A DNA stretch of 64,000 nucleotides, taken from Mesorhizobium sp. M2A.F.Ca.ET.046.03.2.1. GTDB taxonomy: Bacteria; Pseudomonadota; Alphaproteobacteria; Rhizobiales; Rhizobiaceae. The position numbers and the translations under genes were made by a program. The stretch covers positions 930,001 through 994,000 of the forward strand of contig NZ_CP034449.1 in NCBI RefSeq assembly GCF_003952425.1. The letters run 5' to 3'. Positions 52,077-61,022 of this stretch are shown in pieces. Numbering within the stretch: position 1 is the first letter of the stretch; the number at the start of each line of letters is the position of its first letter. The notes beneath the pieces were generated by a model. It worked only from the letters and a program-made list of their open reading frames with translations. It was not told the DNA's origin and did no database searches.

Positions 52077-53159
52077 ATGGCCCCCTCAAGAATAAATCGC
52101 CGCGGGTTCCTCGGCACATTGGGTGCAACTGCAACCGGGTTGGCGTTCGCCGCCCAGACCACCGTTGCGGCGCAGGCCCAGGATACAAGCTCGGCGGCCT
52201 CCGGCTCCAATCCCGAGGTGCTGACCCGCACCCTGCCCCGCACCGGTGAACGGGTGACCACGCTGGGCCTCGGTACCTTCCTCACCTTCGACCTGAAGCC
52301 CGGCGATAGCCGCGAGGACCTTCGGCAGGTGTTTGAAAGGTATGCAGCTGCAGGCGGTCGTGTGATCGACACCTCGCCGCTCTATGGCTCGGCCGAGGTC
52401 AGCGTCGGCCAGTTCATGGGCGAGTTCGAAGGCTCGGACGAGATATTTCTCGCCAACAAAGTCTGGGCCACGGGTGAATATCTCGGCGACGAAAGCCATG
52501 CGTTAGAAAGCTTCCGGCAGTCCCGGATGCGCACTTGGCGCGATACGATCAATCTTATGCAGTGCCACAGCATCACCAACGCGCCGGTTGTCATCCCGCT
52601 GATGAAATCCTGGAAGCAGGACGGCCTGATCCGCCACGTCGGAGTGACCCATCACGAGTCGGCTGCGCAGGAGCAACTGCTGGCGATCGTCGAACGCGGT
52701 GACGTCGATTTCATCCAGACCAACTACTCGATCTTCAATCGTGACGCCGAGCGCCGCCTGCTTCCGGTGGCCGCCGAAAAAGGCGTCGGCGTGCTGATCA
52801 ATCTGCCGCTTGAAAAGGCACGCCTGATGAAGGTCGTCGAAGGACAGCCGCTTCCCGGTTTCGCCCAGGAATTCGGCGCGACGAGTTGGGCCCAGTTCTT
52901 CCTAAAATGGGTCATGGCGCATCCCGCGGTCTCCAGCGTGCTGTGCGGCACGTCGAATCCCGACCATATGAGCGACAATGTCCAGGCGATGACCGGCCCG
53001 CTTCCCGACACGCGTATGCGCGCCCGTATGGTCGCGCATATGGAGACGATCCCCGGCTTTGGCTCCATCGGCTCGATGCCCTGGTATCCAGGCAAGGAGA
53101 ACATGTACTCCGGCCTCATCACGGAGGCGCAGGCCAACGCCGTGCAGCGGCTGCAATAA
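52077..53159 (+). CDS. aldo/keto reductase with twin-arginine signal
   Basis: Protein of 360 residues. The N-terminus MAPSRINRRGFLGTLGATAT is a Tat-type signal with cleavage near AQAQ. The AKR tetrad is present: Asp and Tyr in DTSPLYGSAEV, Lys in LANKVW, His in LMQCHSITN. An exported AKR is unusual because NADPH is not available in the periplasm unless bound before export, which the Tat route allows. Gene 30 bases after the MBL-fold gene and 49 bases before the dioxygenase gene; the three probably form an operon. Confidence 0.88.
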   Translation: MAPSRINRRGFLGTLGATATGLAFAAQTTVAAQAQDTSSAASGSNPEVLTRTLPRTGERVTTLGLGTFLTFDLKPGDSREDLRQVFERYAAAGGRVIDTSPLYGSAEVSVGQFMGEFEGSDEIFLANKVWATGEYLGDESHALESFRQSRMRTWRDTINLMQCHSITNAPVVIPLMKSWKQDGLIRHVGVTHHESAAQEQLLAIVERGDVDFIQTNYSIFNRDAERRLLPVAAEKGVGVLINLPLEKARLMKVVEGQPLPGFAQEFGATSWAQFFLKWVMAHPAVSSVLCGTSNPDHMSDNVQAMTGPLPDTRMRARMVAHMETIPGFGSIGSMPWYPGKENMYSGLITEAQANAVQRLQ

Positions 53160-53208
53160 CCGCCCCGGCCGGTTCATCAGCAACCTCATCGAATCCCGGA
53201 GACCGACC

Positions 53209-53792
53209 TTGCCCTCCACCCGACGCTCTCTTCTGACGGCCTTTCTGACACTGTCTCTTATCGATGCCGCCAGGATGAGGGCGTTCGCGCAAGCCGCACC
53301 CGAATTGCCGCTGACACTCTCCTACGACGATGGGGACGACCTCACGATCGAAAGGGAGGCCGGCCCCTTCTTCCGGCCGAACTCGCCGCTCGAACGCGAT
53401 CTTTATCCCGGCGCGCCCGGTGGCGAGCGGATCACCGTCGCGGGGTTCGTCTTCGACAATCGCTGCCGGCCCCTCGCCGGCAGCCTCGTCGAAATCTGGC
53501 ATGCGGATGAAAACGGCGCCTATGACAGCATCGGCTTCCGGCTGCGCGGCCACCAGTTCACGGATGTGCAGGGGCGCTGGTGGTTCAACACCATCGTGCC
53601 CGCGCTTTATCCCGGCCGAACGCGTCACTTCCATTTCAAGGTCCAGCGTCCTGGCGGCCGCGTCCTCACAACCCAGCTCTACTTTCCCGGAGAGCCCCGA
53701 AATGTCGGAGATCAGTCTTTCACGAAACACTCGTCCTCGACATGAAGCAAACCCGCGACGGACGGTTCGGCCGTTTCGACTTCGTAGTTTGA
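53209..53792 (+). pseudogene. frameshifted exported intradiol dioxygenase-like protein
   Basis: Non-heme iron(III) intradiol ring-cleavage dioxygenase-like protein, about 194 residues when corrected. TTG 53209 with GGAGA upstream gives a Tat-like signal (STRRSLLTAFL). Iron ligands are visible: Tyr in DENGAYDS and Tyr plus HxH in ALYPGRTRHFHF. After YFPGEPRN (about 53710-53722) one base appears to be missing; the other frame then gives FHETLVLDMKQ and FGRFDFVV, the expected end. As read, the frame ends early at 53745. The ligands lie before the break, so partial function is possible. Confidence 0.75.
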
Positions 53793-53875
53793 CCGCAAGC
53801 AAAGGGCCTCAGCTGCCGAACCTGCGCCACGTCACGCAGCGCCGCCGGCAACTGGCAGATGTCGGCAGGGTCAGC

Positions 53876-54616
53876 TCAGGCGTTGAAGCCGGCATCTACA
53901 TTCAGGACCGCACCCGTAATCAGACTTGCAGCGGGACCGGCAAGGAACGCGACGGCGCTCGCGACTTCACGGGGCTCGCCAAAACGGCCCAGCGACGTCA
54001 GGCTCCGCTGATAATCAGCATTCTCGCCATTGGCCGGGTTCATCTCCGTATCGGTCGAACCCGGCAGAACCAAATTTACGGTAATGCCCTGAGGGCCGAG
54101 TTCGCGCGAGAGGCCTCGCGTGAACGACAGCAGTGCCGACTTCGACATGGCGTAAGCCGTCACCCCTGGGAATGGAACACGCTCGGCAAGCGAGGAGCCG
54201 ATGGAGACGATGCGGCCTCCTGATGAGAGGTGCGGGATCGCTGCCTGGGCAAAGAGGACTGGCGCGCGAACATTAACGTCCAGCATGGCCTGCAGGTCGA
54301 CCAGCGACAGGTCCGCCGTCATTCCAGCCGTTCCGACGCCCGCGCTGTTGACCAGAATATCGAGGCCTCCAAACGCATCGACAGTCTCGGTGACGGCACG
54401 GCTGATAGCTTCCGGGTCGGCACTATCGGCTTGAATGGCGAGCCCCCGCTGTCCTTTCTCCTCGATCGAACCGACCACGGTCGCGGCCCGATCGGCAGAG
54501 CGCTGATAGGTAACGGCGACATCAGCCCCATGCTCGGCAAGCGCAATCGCGATCGCAGCCCCTATTCCCCGTGAGCCACCGTTCACCAGAGCCCGTTTTC
54601 CAAGCAAATTCATCAT
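53876..54616 (-). CDS. SDR family oxidoreductase
   Basis: Classical short-chain dehydrogenase of 246 residues. Cofactor motif NGGSRGIG at residues 12-19 (Asn replaces the usual Thr before GG), NSAGVG instead of NNAG, and the catalytic Ser in SIGSSLA with Tyr and Lys in YAMSKSALL. Ends with the ITGAVLNVDAGF pattern of FabG-like enzymes. It is divergent from the TetR gene across 80-116 bases that contain two copies of a TTTATGCAG operator, so it is very likely the regulator's target. Confidence 0.9.
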   Translation of the reverse strand: MMNLLGKRALVNGGSRGIGAAIAIALAEHGADVAVTYQRSADRAATVVGSIEEKGQRGLAIQADSADPEAISRAVTETVDAFGGLDILVNSAGVGTAGMTADLSLVDLQAMLDVNVRAPVLFAQAAIPHLSSGGRIVSIGSSLAERVPFPGVTAYAMSKSALLSFTRGLSRELGPQGITVNLVLPGSTDTEMNPANGENADYQRSLTSLGRFGEPREVASAVAFLAGPAASLITGAVLNVDAGFNA

Positions 54617-54624
54617 CCGTTCCT

Positions 54625-54648
54625 TTTATGCAGCGATCGCTGCATAAA
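54625..54648. promoter_or_regulatory. perfect 24-bp palindrome, TetR operator 1
   Basis: Two half-sites of TTTATGCAGCGA form a perfect 24-base palindrome eight bases upstream of the SDR start codon. It matches the size of TetR-family operators and is repeated imperfectly at 54682-54705 near the TetR gene. Confidence 0.75.
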
Positions 54649-54681
54649 TCGATAGGCTCGTTGCAAAGCGCCGTCAACTGA

Positions 54682-54705
54682 TTTATGCAGTGATCGATGT
54701 ATAAT
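54682..54705. promoter_or_regulatory. imperfect palindrome, TetR operator 2
   Basis: TTTATGCAGTGA followed by TCGATGTATAAT repeats the operator 1 sequence with a few mismatches, 57 bases away centre to centre. It covers an ATG at 54697, which argues against that codon as the TetR start. Two sites allow control of both divergent genes. Confidence 0.65.
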
Positions 54706-54732
54706 AAGACTCAAGCTCCTCTGAACAGCCCA

Positions 54733-55377
54733 ATGCCGACACGCCCCACACGCGGCCGGCCGCGGGAATTCGATCGCCTGGCCGCGCTCGCAGCCGCGAC
54801 AAGGCTGTTCTGGATCAAGGGATACGAGGCGACCTCGATCGCCGATCTGACGGATGCGATGGGGATCGGAACAAAGAGCCTCTATGCGGCCTTTGGCTCG
54901 AAGGACACGCTCTACACGGAAGCGCTCCGATACTATTACACGACCTATGAGGGTTTGGTCTGGACGCGGTTCCGGAAGGCCTCGACGGCACGAGAGGCGG
55001 CGCTGGCATTTCTTCAGGACTCCGCCGTGGCCATGACGGGTGGAGATTGCGATCTGCCCCATGGGTGCATGGCGACGCTCGCTACCGTGGGCAGCGAAGG
55101 GCATTCCGAACTTGGCGAACTCATGCGGGCGACACGCGCGGGTGGTTTCGATCTCCTCAAAGCTCGCTTCGACAAAGCCAAAGGCGACGGGGATCTCCAG
55201 GCCATGGCAGACACGACCAAGCTGGCGAGGTTCGTGCAGACTGTACAAAGCGGCATGGCGATCCGCGCCCGTGATGGAGCAGATCGCGCTGAGCTCGCAG
55301 CCGTCGCGGAAATCGCCCTGTCTGGCTGGGACCATATCACCACTACGATTGGTCATGGGATCCAGCGCAAGGCTTGA
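54733..55377 (+). CDS. TetR/AcrR family regulator
   Basis: Repressor of about 214 residues. The N-terminal helix-turn-helix spans LAAATRLFWIKGYEATSIAD and GIGTKSLYAAFGSKDTLY. The ligand-binding domain includes CDLPHGCMATLATVGSEGH, typical of TetR_C-type regulators that sense small electrophiles or alcohols. I chose ATG 54733 (MPTRPTRGRPREFD) because the earlier ATG at 54697 lies inside operator 2. Divergent from the SDR; convergent with the methyltransferase gene. Confidence 0.87.
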   Translation: MPTRPTRGRPREFDRLAALAAATRLFWIKGYEATSIADLTDAMGIGTKSLYAAFGSKDTLYTEALRYYYTTYEGLVWTRFRKASTAREAALAFLQDSAVAMTGGDCDLPHGCMATLATVGSEGHSELGELMRATRAGGFDLLKARFDKAKGDGDLQAMADTTKLARFVQTVQSGMAIRARDGADRAELAAVAEIALSGWDHITTTIGHGIQRKA

Positions 55378-55404
55378 TCCTCGTGGCAACTATGGGCTGC
55401 CGTG

Positions 55405-56030
55405 TCAGCGATTGTCCGCCGTCGTGGGACGTACCCGGATTTCGGGGACACGCGGAGTCTTACGACGCTGAATGCGGTAGACGGCGGCAGGAGGCAAGTT
55501 TGCGAAGGTGCCGCCCAGATAGCTGGCCTCGAGGCCCAGCGGTCGAGCAGCGGTCGCGATACCGGACAGCGCGGGCCATATGTGAACTGATAAAACGCAC
55601 CGTTCGCGCGAAGATGCGCGAAGGCTCCTTGCAGGATGGAATAGACCGCTCGCGGTGGCATCGACAAAAGCGGCAGGCCGCTGATCACGGCCCCTGCCGG
55701 GCTGTCACCAAAAAGCTCGATGTCGCGCAAGCGCGCCGCATCCATGCACAAGATCTTTGCGCGCGGGAAATCGGCGCTCAGCTTCGCGGCAAACTCGGCT
55801 CCCAATTCTATGAGCGCGAGGTTTTCTTCGGCGATCCCACGCCCTAACAGAGCGCGCGTGAACACGCCCGTTCCGGGACCGAGCTCGAGCACCGGTCCGG
55901 TCGCCGGGGAAATCTCCGACACGATCAAGGCCGCGAGCGCCCGTCCGGATGGTGTCACGGCCGCAACCCTGAGCGGTTCTGATAGCCATGCCCGGAAGAA
56001 CTGAAGGGTCTCTGATGACCTGTTCAGCAT
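55405..56030 (-). pseudogene. frameshifted SAM-dependent methyltransferase (phospholipid N-methyltransferase-like)
   Basis: Class I methyltransferase, about 208 residues when corrected. FFRAWLSEPLRVAAVTPSG, LELGPGTGVFTRALLGRG and FYQFTYGPRCPVSRPLLDR match rhizobial PmtA-like and related proteins. After LLDR (about 55538-55542) one base seems lost: the alternative frame continues LGLEASYLGGTFANLPPAA and VYRIQRRK to a stop at 55405, while the given frame runs on to 55353. ATG 56030 follows GAGG and overlaps the DedA gene stop. The SAM site is upstream of the break. Confidence 0.78.
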
Positions 56031-56665
56031 GCTCGATCCTCGGAGGAAGTCCGGCGCCAATTGCTTCGCCCGAACAGCCGCCAGACCAGCATGGACAACG
56101 TCTCCACGCCAAGAACCAGGAGCAGGAGCTTAAGCGCGAAGGCAGATGCGTTGACGTCGGGGATCGACCGTGCGGCCGTGTAGCCCGCGGCGAGGAACGT
56201 GCCATTCCATAGCGCGACACCCAGCAGAGTGCCGGCGGCAAAGCGCCACGTGTCCAGGCGAACAACGGCAGCGGCCAGCGGCGCTACGAAGCGGACTGTA
56301 GGCACGATCTGGGCAATCAGGGACAGGCCCCTTCCGCGCGCTCGAAAGGAGGTCAGCATACCGTCGATGCGCGTCGATGGCTGACCCAGGAGTCGCCCGG
56401 TTCCATACAGGAGCTTGGCGGACACACCCTGTCCGACTGTCCGGACGACCAGAAACAGTGCAATACTGGCGACTACACTAGCGCAGGTAGTCATGATGAA
56501 AGCGGCGGGCAGCGACCAACTTCCTCCGGCCGCGGCCATGCCGATTGCAACCAGCAAGCCATGTGAAGGCAGAGCCGGGATGAAGCGTTCAGCCAGTCCG
56601 GCAGCGAACAAACCGAGCATCCCGTAAAAAGCGATCCAGTCGACGAGGCTTGCGAGCGGGTCCAT
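56024..56665 (-). CDS. DedA family membrane protein
   Basis: Inner-membrane protein of 213 residues with about five hydrophobic segments. The DedA/VTT features are AERFIPALPSHGLLVAIGMA and the Arg-Pro-containing segment AQIVPTVRFVAPLAAAVV. Family members act in lipid carrier recycling and membrane homeostasis. It overlaps the methyltransferase start by seven bases and follows the SDR gene by three, so the three genes form one minus-strand operon. Pairing with a phospholipid-type methyltransferase suggests a membrane-lipid role. Confidence 0.86.
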   Translation of the reverse strand: MDPLASLVDWIAFYGMLGLFAAGLAERFIPALPSHGLLVAIGMAAAGGSWSLPAAFIMTTCASVVASIALFLVVRTVGQGVSAKLLYGTGRLLGQPSTRIDGMLTSFRARGRGLSLIAQIVPTVRFVAPLAAAVVRLDTWRFAAGTLLGVALWNGTFLAAGYTAARSIPDVNASAFALKLLLLVLGVETLSMLVWRLFGRSNWRRTSSEDRAC

Positions 56666-56668
56666 CCG

Positions 56669-57633
56669 TCAGGCCTCCTGGATCGGAATGGCATGAAGAG
56701 GCGTCGTCGCTGCAGCGCCGAAATCGACGTCTGCCAGATTTTCCGAGACATCCCAAAGCCGGCGGGTGACATGCGGTTCCAATGCGGCCGCCGGAATTGC
56801 CGCCTCGCTCGGATAGCCGCGTGTCTCCGAAAGCCTGTCGGGACCGTAGTACCTGCCGCCGCGAGCATCAGGTGAGGTCGCCGCGAACAATGTGGGCAGT
56901 GCTCCCAGTGCCGCGGGCTGAAACAGAAACCACAAAACCGATCGCAAAAGGCCCTGGGCACTGTATCGCCCCGGTGCGTTGTGAAGAAGATCGGTTCGCG
57001 AAATCCCGGGATGGGCAGCAATACTCGTCAGGCCCCAGCCGGCTTCGTCGCTGCGGCGCTGAAGTTCGAGCGCGAACATCAGGCAGGCGAGCTTGGACTG
57101 CGCGTAGACGGGCATTGGCTGATAAGCCTTTTCGGCCTGAAGATCATCGAAATTGATAGCTGCATTCCGGCGCGCGGCGATACTGGACAGCGTGATCACA
57201 CGAGGATCCCGCCCACGCCTGAGCAAAGGCAAAAGATGCGCACTCAGCGCGAAGTGGCCGAGATAGTTGGTCCCGAACTGAAGCTCGAAGCCATCCGCCG
57301 TGGTCTGGCGTTGCGGCGGCGTCATGACGGCGGCATTGTTGATCAGGGTGTCGATCCGCTCCCGGCTCTCGCGCAAGCGGTGGCCGAATGCGGCGACCGA
57401 GGCCAAATCTGCGAGATCAACAGGCTCGAAGCTCACGCTTGCCTGTCGCACCGACTGTCTTATGCGGGCAACGGCCTCATTTCCCTTGCGAGGTTTCGCC
57501 CGGCGATAATGACGTCGCCGCCGGCGCGCGCAAGCGCAAGTGCATCCTGGAAGCCGAGGCCACCGGTGCCCGTGACGACGATAGTCCTGCCGTTCTGGGA
57601 CGGCATGTCCTGGGTGGTCCAATTCTTTCGCAT
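56669..57633 (-). pseudogene. frameshifted SDR family oxidoreductase
   Basis: Short-chain dehydrogenase, about 321 residues when corrected. ATG 57633 with AGGA upstream begins MRKNWTTQDMPSQNG and TIVVTGTGGLGFQDALAL, giving the cofactor motif. At the CCC run 57483-57485 (GGG on the coding strand) one base is missing: the starting frame soon stops, while the other frame continues GNEAVARIRQSV, LINNAAVMT and the catalytic YAQSKLACL. It resembles retinol dehydrogenase-like SDRs. The gene precedes the DedA gene. Confidence 0.78.
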
Positions 57634-57653
57634 CCGGAATCCTTTCGTTGCCT

Positions 57654-58079
57654 CTAGAAGGAAACCGTCTGGAGAGGCTGCAACACGGCCTCCGCAAGCG
57701 CCGCCTCGCGCATCGGTGCCGCCTTGTCCCGGTGGTCGGCATCCCTCGCCAAATCGGCAAATGCCTGCCGATTGGGGTAGCGGACGAGAGCAACCCCGTC
57801 CCAGGCCTGTCCGGGCTCTGCCGAAAGAGCCGTGAGGCCATTGCCTACATAGACTATCTCCGCTCCGAAACGAGCGACGATAGGTGTGGCGACAGCGAGG
57901 TAGTCCGCGTATCGCTCCCTGCCGCCGTCCTCTCGGAACCGCAGGAGATTCAACATGACGATGGCTTGTCCGTCGTCCTCTTTCAGGAAGCTATCGAGTG
58001 CATCTTCAATGAGTGTAAGCATACCAAGCTCGGATCTGGGGTCATTGACAGGTTCGGCCTGACGCTGCCGTTCGGGCAT
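57654..58079 (-). CDS. DUF1330-like small protein
   Basis: Protein of 141 residues with an alpha/beta ferredoxin-like pattern. IVMLNLLRFRED near residue 42, YADYLAVATPIVARFGAEIV and WDGVALVRYPNRQAFADLA are the DUF1330 features. No clear ribosome site is seen before ATG 58079; an internal ATG at 58022 is possible. It lies 20 bases upstream of the SDR start and probably in the same transcript. The function of the family is unknown. Confidence 0.75.
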   Translation of the reverse strand: MPERQRQAEPVNDPRSELGMLTLIEDALDSFLKEDDGQAIVMLNLLRFREDGGRERYADYLAVATPIVARFGAEIVYVGNGLTALSAEPGQAWDGVALVRYPNRQAFADLARDADHRDKAAPMREAALAEAVLQPLQTVSF

Positions 58080-58512
58080 CAGTGCCGAACCGGCAACGCG
58101 CAGGTGGCGACCGGAAATCCAAGCTAAAGAGAGTGCCCGATGATCAGAATATCCGAACCTTCAAGAAACTTGCCTGTTCCTGCAGATGGGGGATACCTTC
58201 GGAAGGTCAGGTGCAGCTTTGGCCGCACAGACGACTGGAGGCCCACATGACGTCGGTCCGTCTGGCCGCCGTCAATGCGTAGATCGAGGATTACCCGCAG
58301 TCCTGGTTTTCCAGCCCGTTGTGCGGACTGTCTATCAATCCCTGCGGGACAAGCTGATGTTAAGCCCGCGCTTGGCGTAGGACCCGCAGCTAGCTGGAGG
58401 ACATCGCCCGACAGCTCCGAGATGCCGCGCAACTTGACAAGCGATCAGACCACCAAAAGAGCTGCTCCTGGCAGTTGCCGGGAGCAGTCCCTCTCAGCAC
58501 AAAGTGAGACAG
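58080..58512. other. 433-base gap with a terminator
   Basis: No supported gene on either strand. The right end holds the terminator of the AraC gene (listed separately). The rest has scattered short frames that lack protein-like features; it probably contains the promoter of the minus-strand DUF1330/SDR/DedA group. Confidence 0.4.
58462..58487 (-). terminator. rho-independent-like terminator of the AraC gene
   Basis: On the minus strand CTGCTCC and GGAGCAG form a seven-pair stem extended by CGGCA/TGCCA-type pairing, followed by CTCTTTTGG. It is 26 bases after the AraC stop codon, the usual place. Confidence 0.6.
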
Positions 58513-59547
58513 CTACGCCGTCTGCACCCTGCGACCGACATATTCGCTATACATGCGCTGCTGATTCATGACGTCACGCTTCGGAGCAACGCCAAACATC
58601 CGGGAATATTCGCGGCTGAACTGGGACGCGCTCTCGTAGCCGACCTGATAGGCGGCGTCGGCGACGCTTGCATCTTCCATCACCATCAGGCGTCGCGCCT
58701 CGAGAAGGCGCAACTGCTTCTGGAACTGCAGCGGCGTCATCGAAGTCATCGCCTTGAAGTGCTGATGGAACGACGAAAGGCTCATTCGCGCCACTTCCGC
58801 CAATTCCTCCATACGCAGCGTCCGGGCGATATCTTCGTGCATGAGGTGGAGGGTTTTCGCGATCCGCGCAGCGTTCGACTCAGGCTCAGCCAACTTGCAG
58901 AGTTCACCGCCGTTCGGGCCGGTCAGGAGCCAGTAGCAGATCTCGCGCATGACGGACGGAAAAAGGATCGGGACCGCCTTGGGCGTGTCACACATCCGCA
59001 GAAGGCGAAGAACACACTCGGCCAGAGGGTCATCGACCTGCCGCACGAACAGGCATGGACCGGAGTTGGCGGGGGGCGCCGGCGGCGCTTCGAGCTGCTC
59101 CAGCACGTCGCGGATCATCGCCACGTCCAGTTCAAGCGTTAAACCGGTATACGGTGCATCGGGACTTGCCTCGACGATGTGCCCAGTCGCCGGCAGCGTC
59201 ATGCCGACCGCCAGACACTCCATCGCGCCATAGCGAAGCGTGTCCTCCCCGAGGATGATTTCCTTCGCCCCCTGGAGCACGATGCAGATCGACGGCTTGT
59301 AAACCTGCCGCATCCGCATTCTCTCCTTGAAGGAACGGACGATATTGAAGCTGTCGATCGGCGTCGGGAACACGCCCTGCCCACCGCCCTGGGCCTCGAT
59401 ATAGGCGGTGATTGCCCCGAACAGCGATGGCGGCACACGCACCTCCGGAGGGTTGCGAGGCCAGCGCAGCACATGGCCCTCAATTGACAACCTATCGTCG
59501 CCTGCAGGATTGGGCAAGTTTTTTGAGGCTTCCGGCATTCTGATCAT
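58513..59547 (-). CDS. AraC family regulator
   Basis: Activator of 344 residues. The N-terminal cupin-like AraC_N domain includes PSICIVLQGAKEIILGEDTL and LPATGHIVEAS. The C-terminal double helix-turn-helix covers RMEELAEVARMSLSSFHQHF and VADAAYQVGYESASQFSREY. ATG 59547 has GGAG seven bases upstream and is preferred to ATG 59559. Divergent from the MFS transporter 52 bases away and probably its regulator. Confidence 0.9.
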   Translation of the reverse strand: MIRMPEASKNLPNPAGDDRLSIEGHVLRWPRNPPEVRVPPSLFGAITAYIEAQGGGQGVFPTPIDSFNIVRSFKERMRMRQVYKPSICIVLQGAKEIILGEDTLRYGAMECLAVGMTLPATGHIVEASPDAPYTGLTLELDVAMIRDVLEQLEAPPAPPANSGPCLFVRQVDDPLAECVLRLLRMCDTPKAVPILFPSVMREICYWLLTGPNGGELCKLAEPESNAARIAKTLHLMHEDIARTLRMEELAEVARMSLSSFHQHFKAMTSMTPLQFQKQLRLLEARRLMVMEDASVADAAYQVGYESASQFSREYSRMFGVAPKRDVMNQQRMYSEYVGRRVQTA

Positions 59548-59599
59548 CAGACACTCCATCTAGCTTGAGGATGCGAACCAAGCGAGGAGTGCGTGGAAC

Positions 59600-60916
59600 A
59601 TGACAGAAGCCGCTGCGCGGTCAATAGACATACAGCGAAATTTTCCGCTCCTATCAGAGAATCGCTCAAATCAATATGTGCGCGGTTGGCGCGTGGTCGC
59701 GATTTTCATGGCACTGCTTCTTATTAATGCTTTCTCACAGATCGACAGAATACTTCCCTTCATCCTTGCTGAATCTATAAAGTCGGACCTCGGGTTGAGC
59801 GACACCCAGATGGGCCTACTTACAGGTCTCGCCTTCGCAGTCTGCTATTCGCTGCTGTCGTTGCCTCTCGCCCGGGCTTCAGATCGCGGATCGCCTCGCT
59901 TCGTCTTGGTTTCGTGCATTCTGCTCTGGAGCGCGATGACGGCGCTTGGCGGGTTTGCCGCAAGCTTTCTGCTGCTGGCGCTCGCGCGTTTCGGCGTCGC
60001 GTTCGGAGAAGCCGGCGCTGTGCCTGCCGGCCATGCCTTGATCGCCAGAAAGATCCGGCCCGAGCGCCGGGGCCTGGCGATCGGTCTTTTCGCGATGGGC
60101 ATCCCACTCGGCACCATGGTCGGCTTCGCCGCCGGCGGGGCGATCGGCGATACGCTAGGATGGCGCACGGCCATGATCGGCGCCGGAGCGATCGGCGGGC
60201 TGATCGCCCTGTTGGCATTGGTTATCGTGGGGCCGACCCCGAAGCTCGATCGCACGGTCGCAAATAGCGAACCTTTCGTAGAATCCAGTCTCCGATTGTT
60301 GGCGTCCCCGGCGTTTCGCTGGCTGTTCATCGGCGCCATTTTCCTCGGCTTCGCCGCGACACCCTTCTACGCCTTCTCCGCTCCGTTTCTCATCCGCACG
60401 CACGGGTTTAGCGCGAGCGAGGTGGGACTGGCCTTTGGCCTCTTGCAGGGCCTGATGGGTATTATCGGCACGCTCCTGGGCGGACGCTGGTTCGACCGCG
60501 CGGTGAGCTCAGGCACTGGAAGGGTGCTCGGACCGCCTGCCATTCTCCTCCTGATCGCCAGCGCAACCACAAGTGCAGCCTTGTTCGCGCCGGCCGGTTG
60601 GTTGTCGATCGCCCTGTTGGTGCCGGGAATGCTGTCCTTCTCGTTCATGCTGCCATGGGCCTTCGGCGCTGCCCATCTCGTGGCCGGCGAGGATAAGCAA
60701 GCGCAGGCGTCCAGCCTCGTGATGATCGGCTCCGGCCTTCTTGGGCCGGCGCTCGGGCCTCTCATCGTCGGCATGGTCAGCGACGCGGTGGCAACTGCGC
60801 AGGGGCCCAATGGCCTTGGCTTTGGGCTGCTGGTCGTCCCGATCGCTAGCGTCCTGACAGGCATCGCCTTGCTGGTCGCAAACCGGCGCATTGCCGCCTC
60901 GCTGGGAAGGCGGTGA
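59600..60916 (+). CDS. MFS transporter
   Basis: Twelve-helix major facilitator of 438 residues. The cytoplasmic loop motif between helices 2 and 3 is seen as LPLARASDRGSPR, and FGEAGAVPAGHALIARKIRP lies after helix 4. The C-terminus LLVANRRIAASLGRR is repeated as a relic at 61865. The start ATG follows GAGGAGTGCGTGGAAC. Resembles aromatic-acid or drug exporters of the spinster-like group; the direction of transport cannot be told. Confidence 0.88.
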   Translation: MTEAAARSIDIQRNFPLLSENRSNQYVRGWRVVAIFMALLLINAFSQIDRILPFILAESIKSDLGLSDTQMGLLTGLAFAVCYSLLSLPLARASDRGSPRFVLVSCILLWSAMTALGGFAASFLLLALARFGVAFGEAGAVPAGHALIARKIRPERRGLAIGLFAMGIPLGTMVGFAAGGAIGDTLGWRTAMIGAGAIGGLIALLALVIVGPTPKLDRTVANSEPFVESSLRLLASPAFRWLFIGAIFLGFAATPFYAFSAPFLIRTHGFSASEVGLAFGLLQGLMGIIGTLLGGRWFDRAVSSGTGRVLGPPAILLLIASATTSAALFAPAGWLSIALLVPGMLSFSFMLPWAFGAAHLVAGEDKQAQASSLVMIGSGLLGPALGPLIVGMVSDAVATAQGPNGLGFGLLVVPIASVLTGIALLVANRRIAASLGRR

Positions 60917-61022
60917 CTCTCATCTCCTCCCGACCGGCCGACAAGCCCTGGCCCGCGAATCGCCGGGCGTGGCCGCAAATATCGCAAAGCAAACCACTCG
61001 TATCGACAAAGGGACCGTCGAA

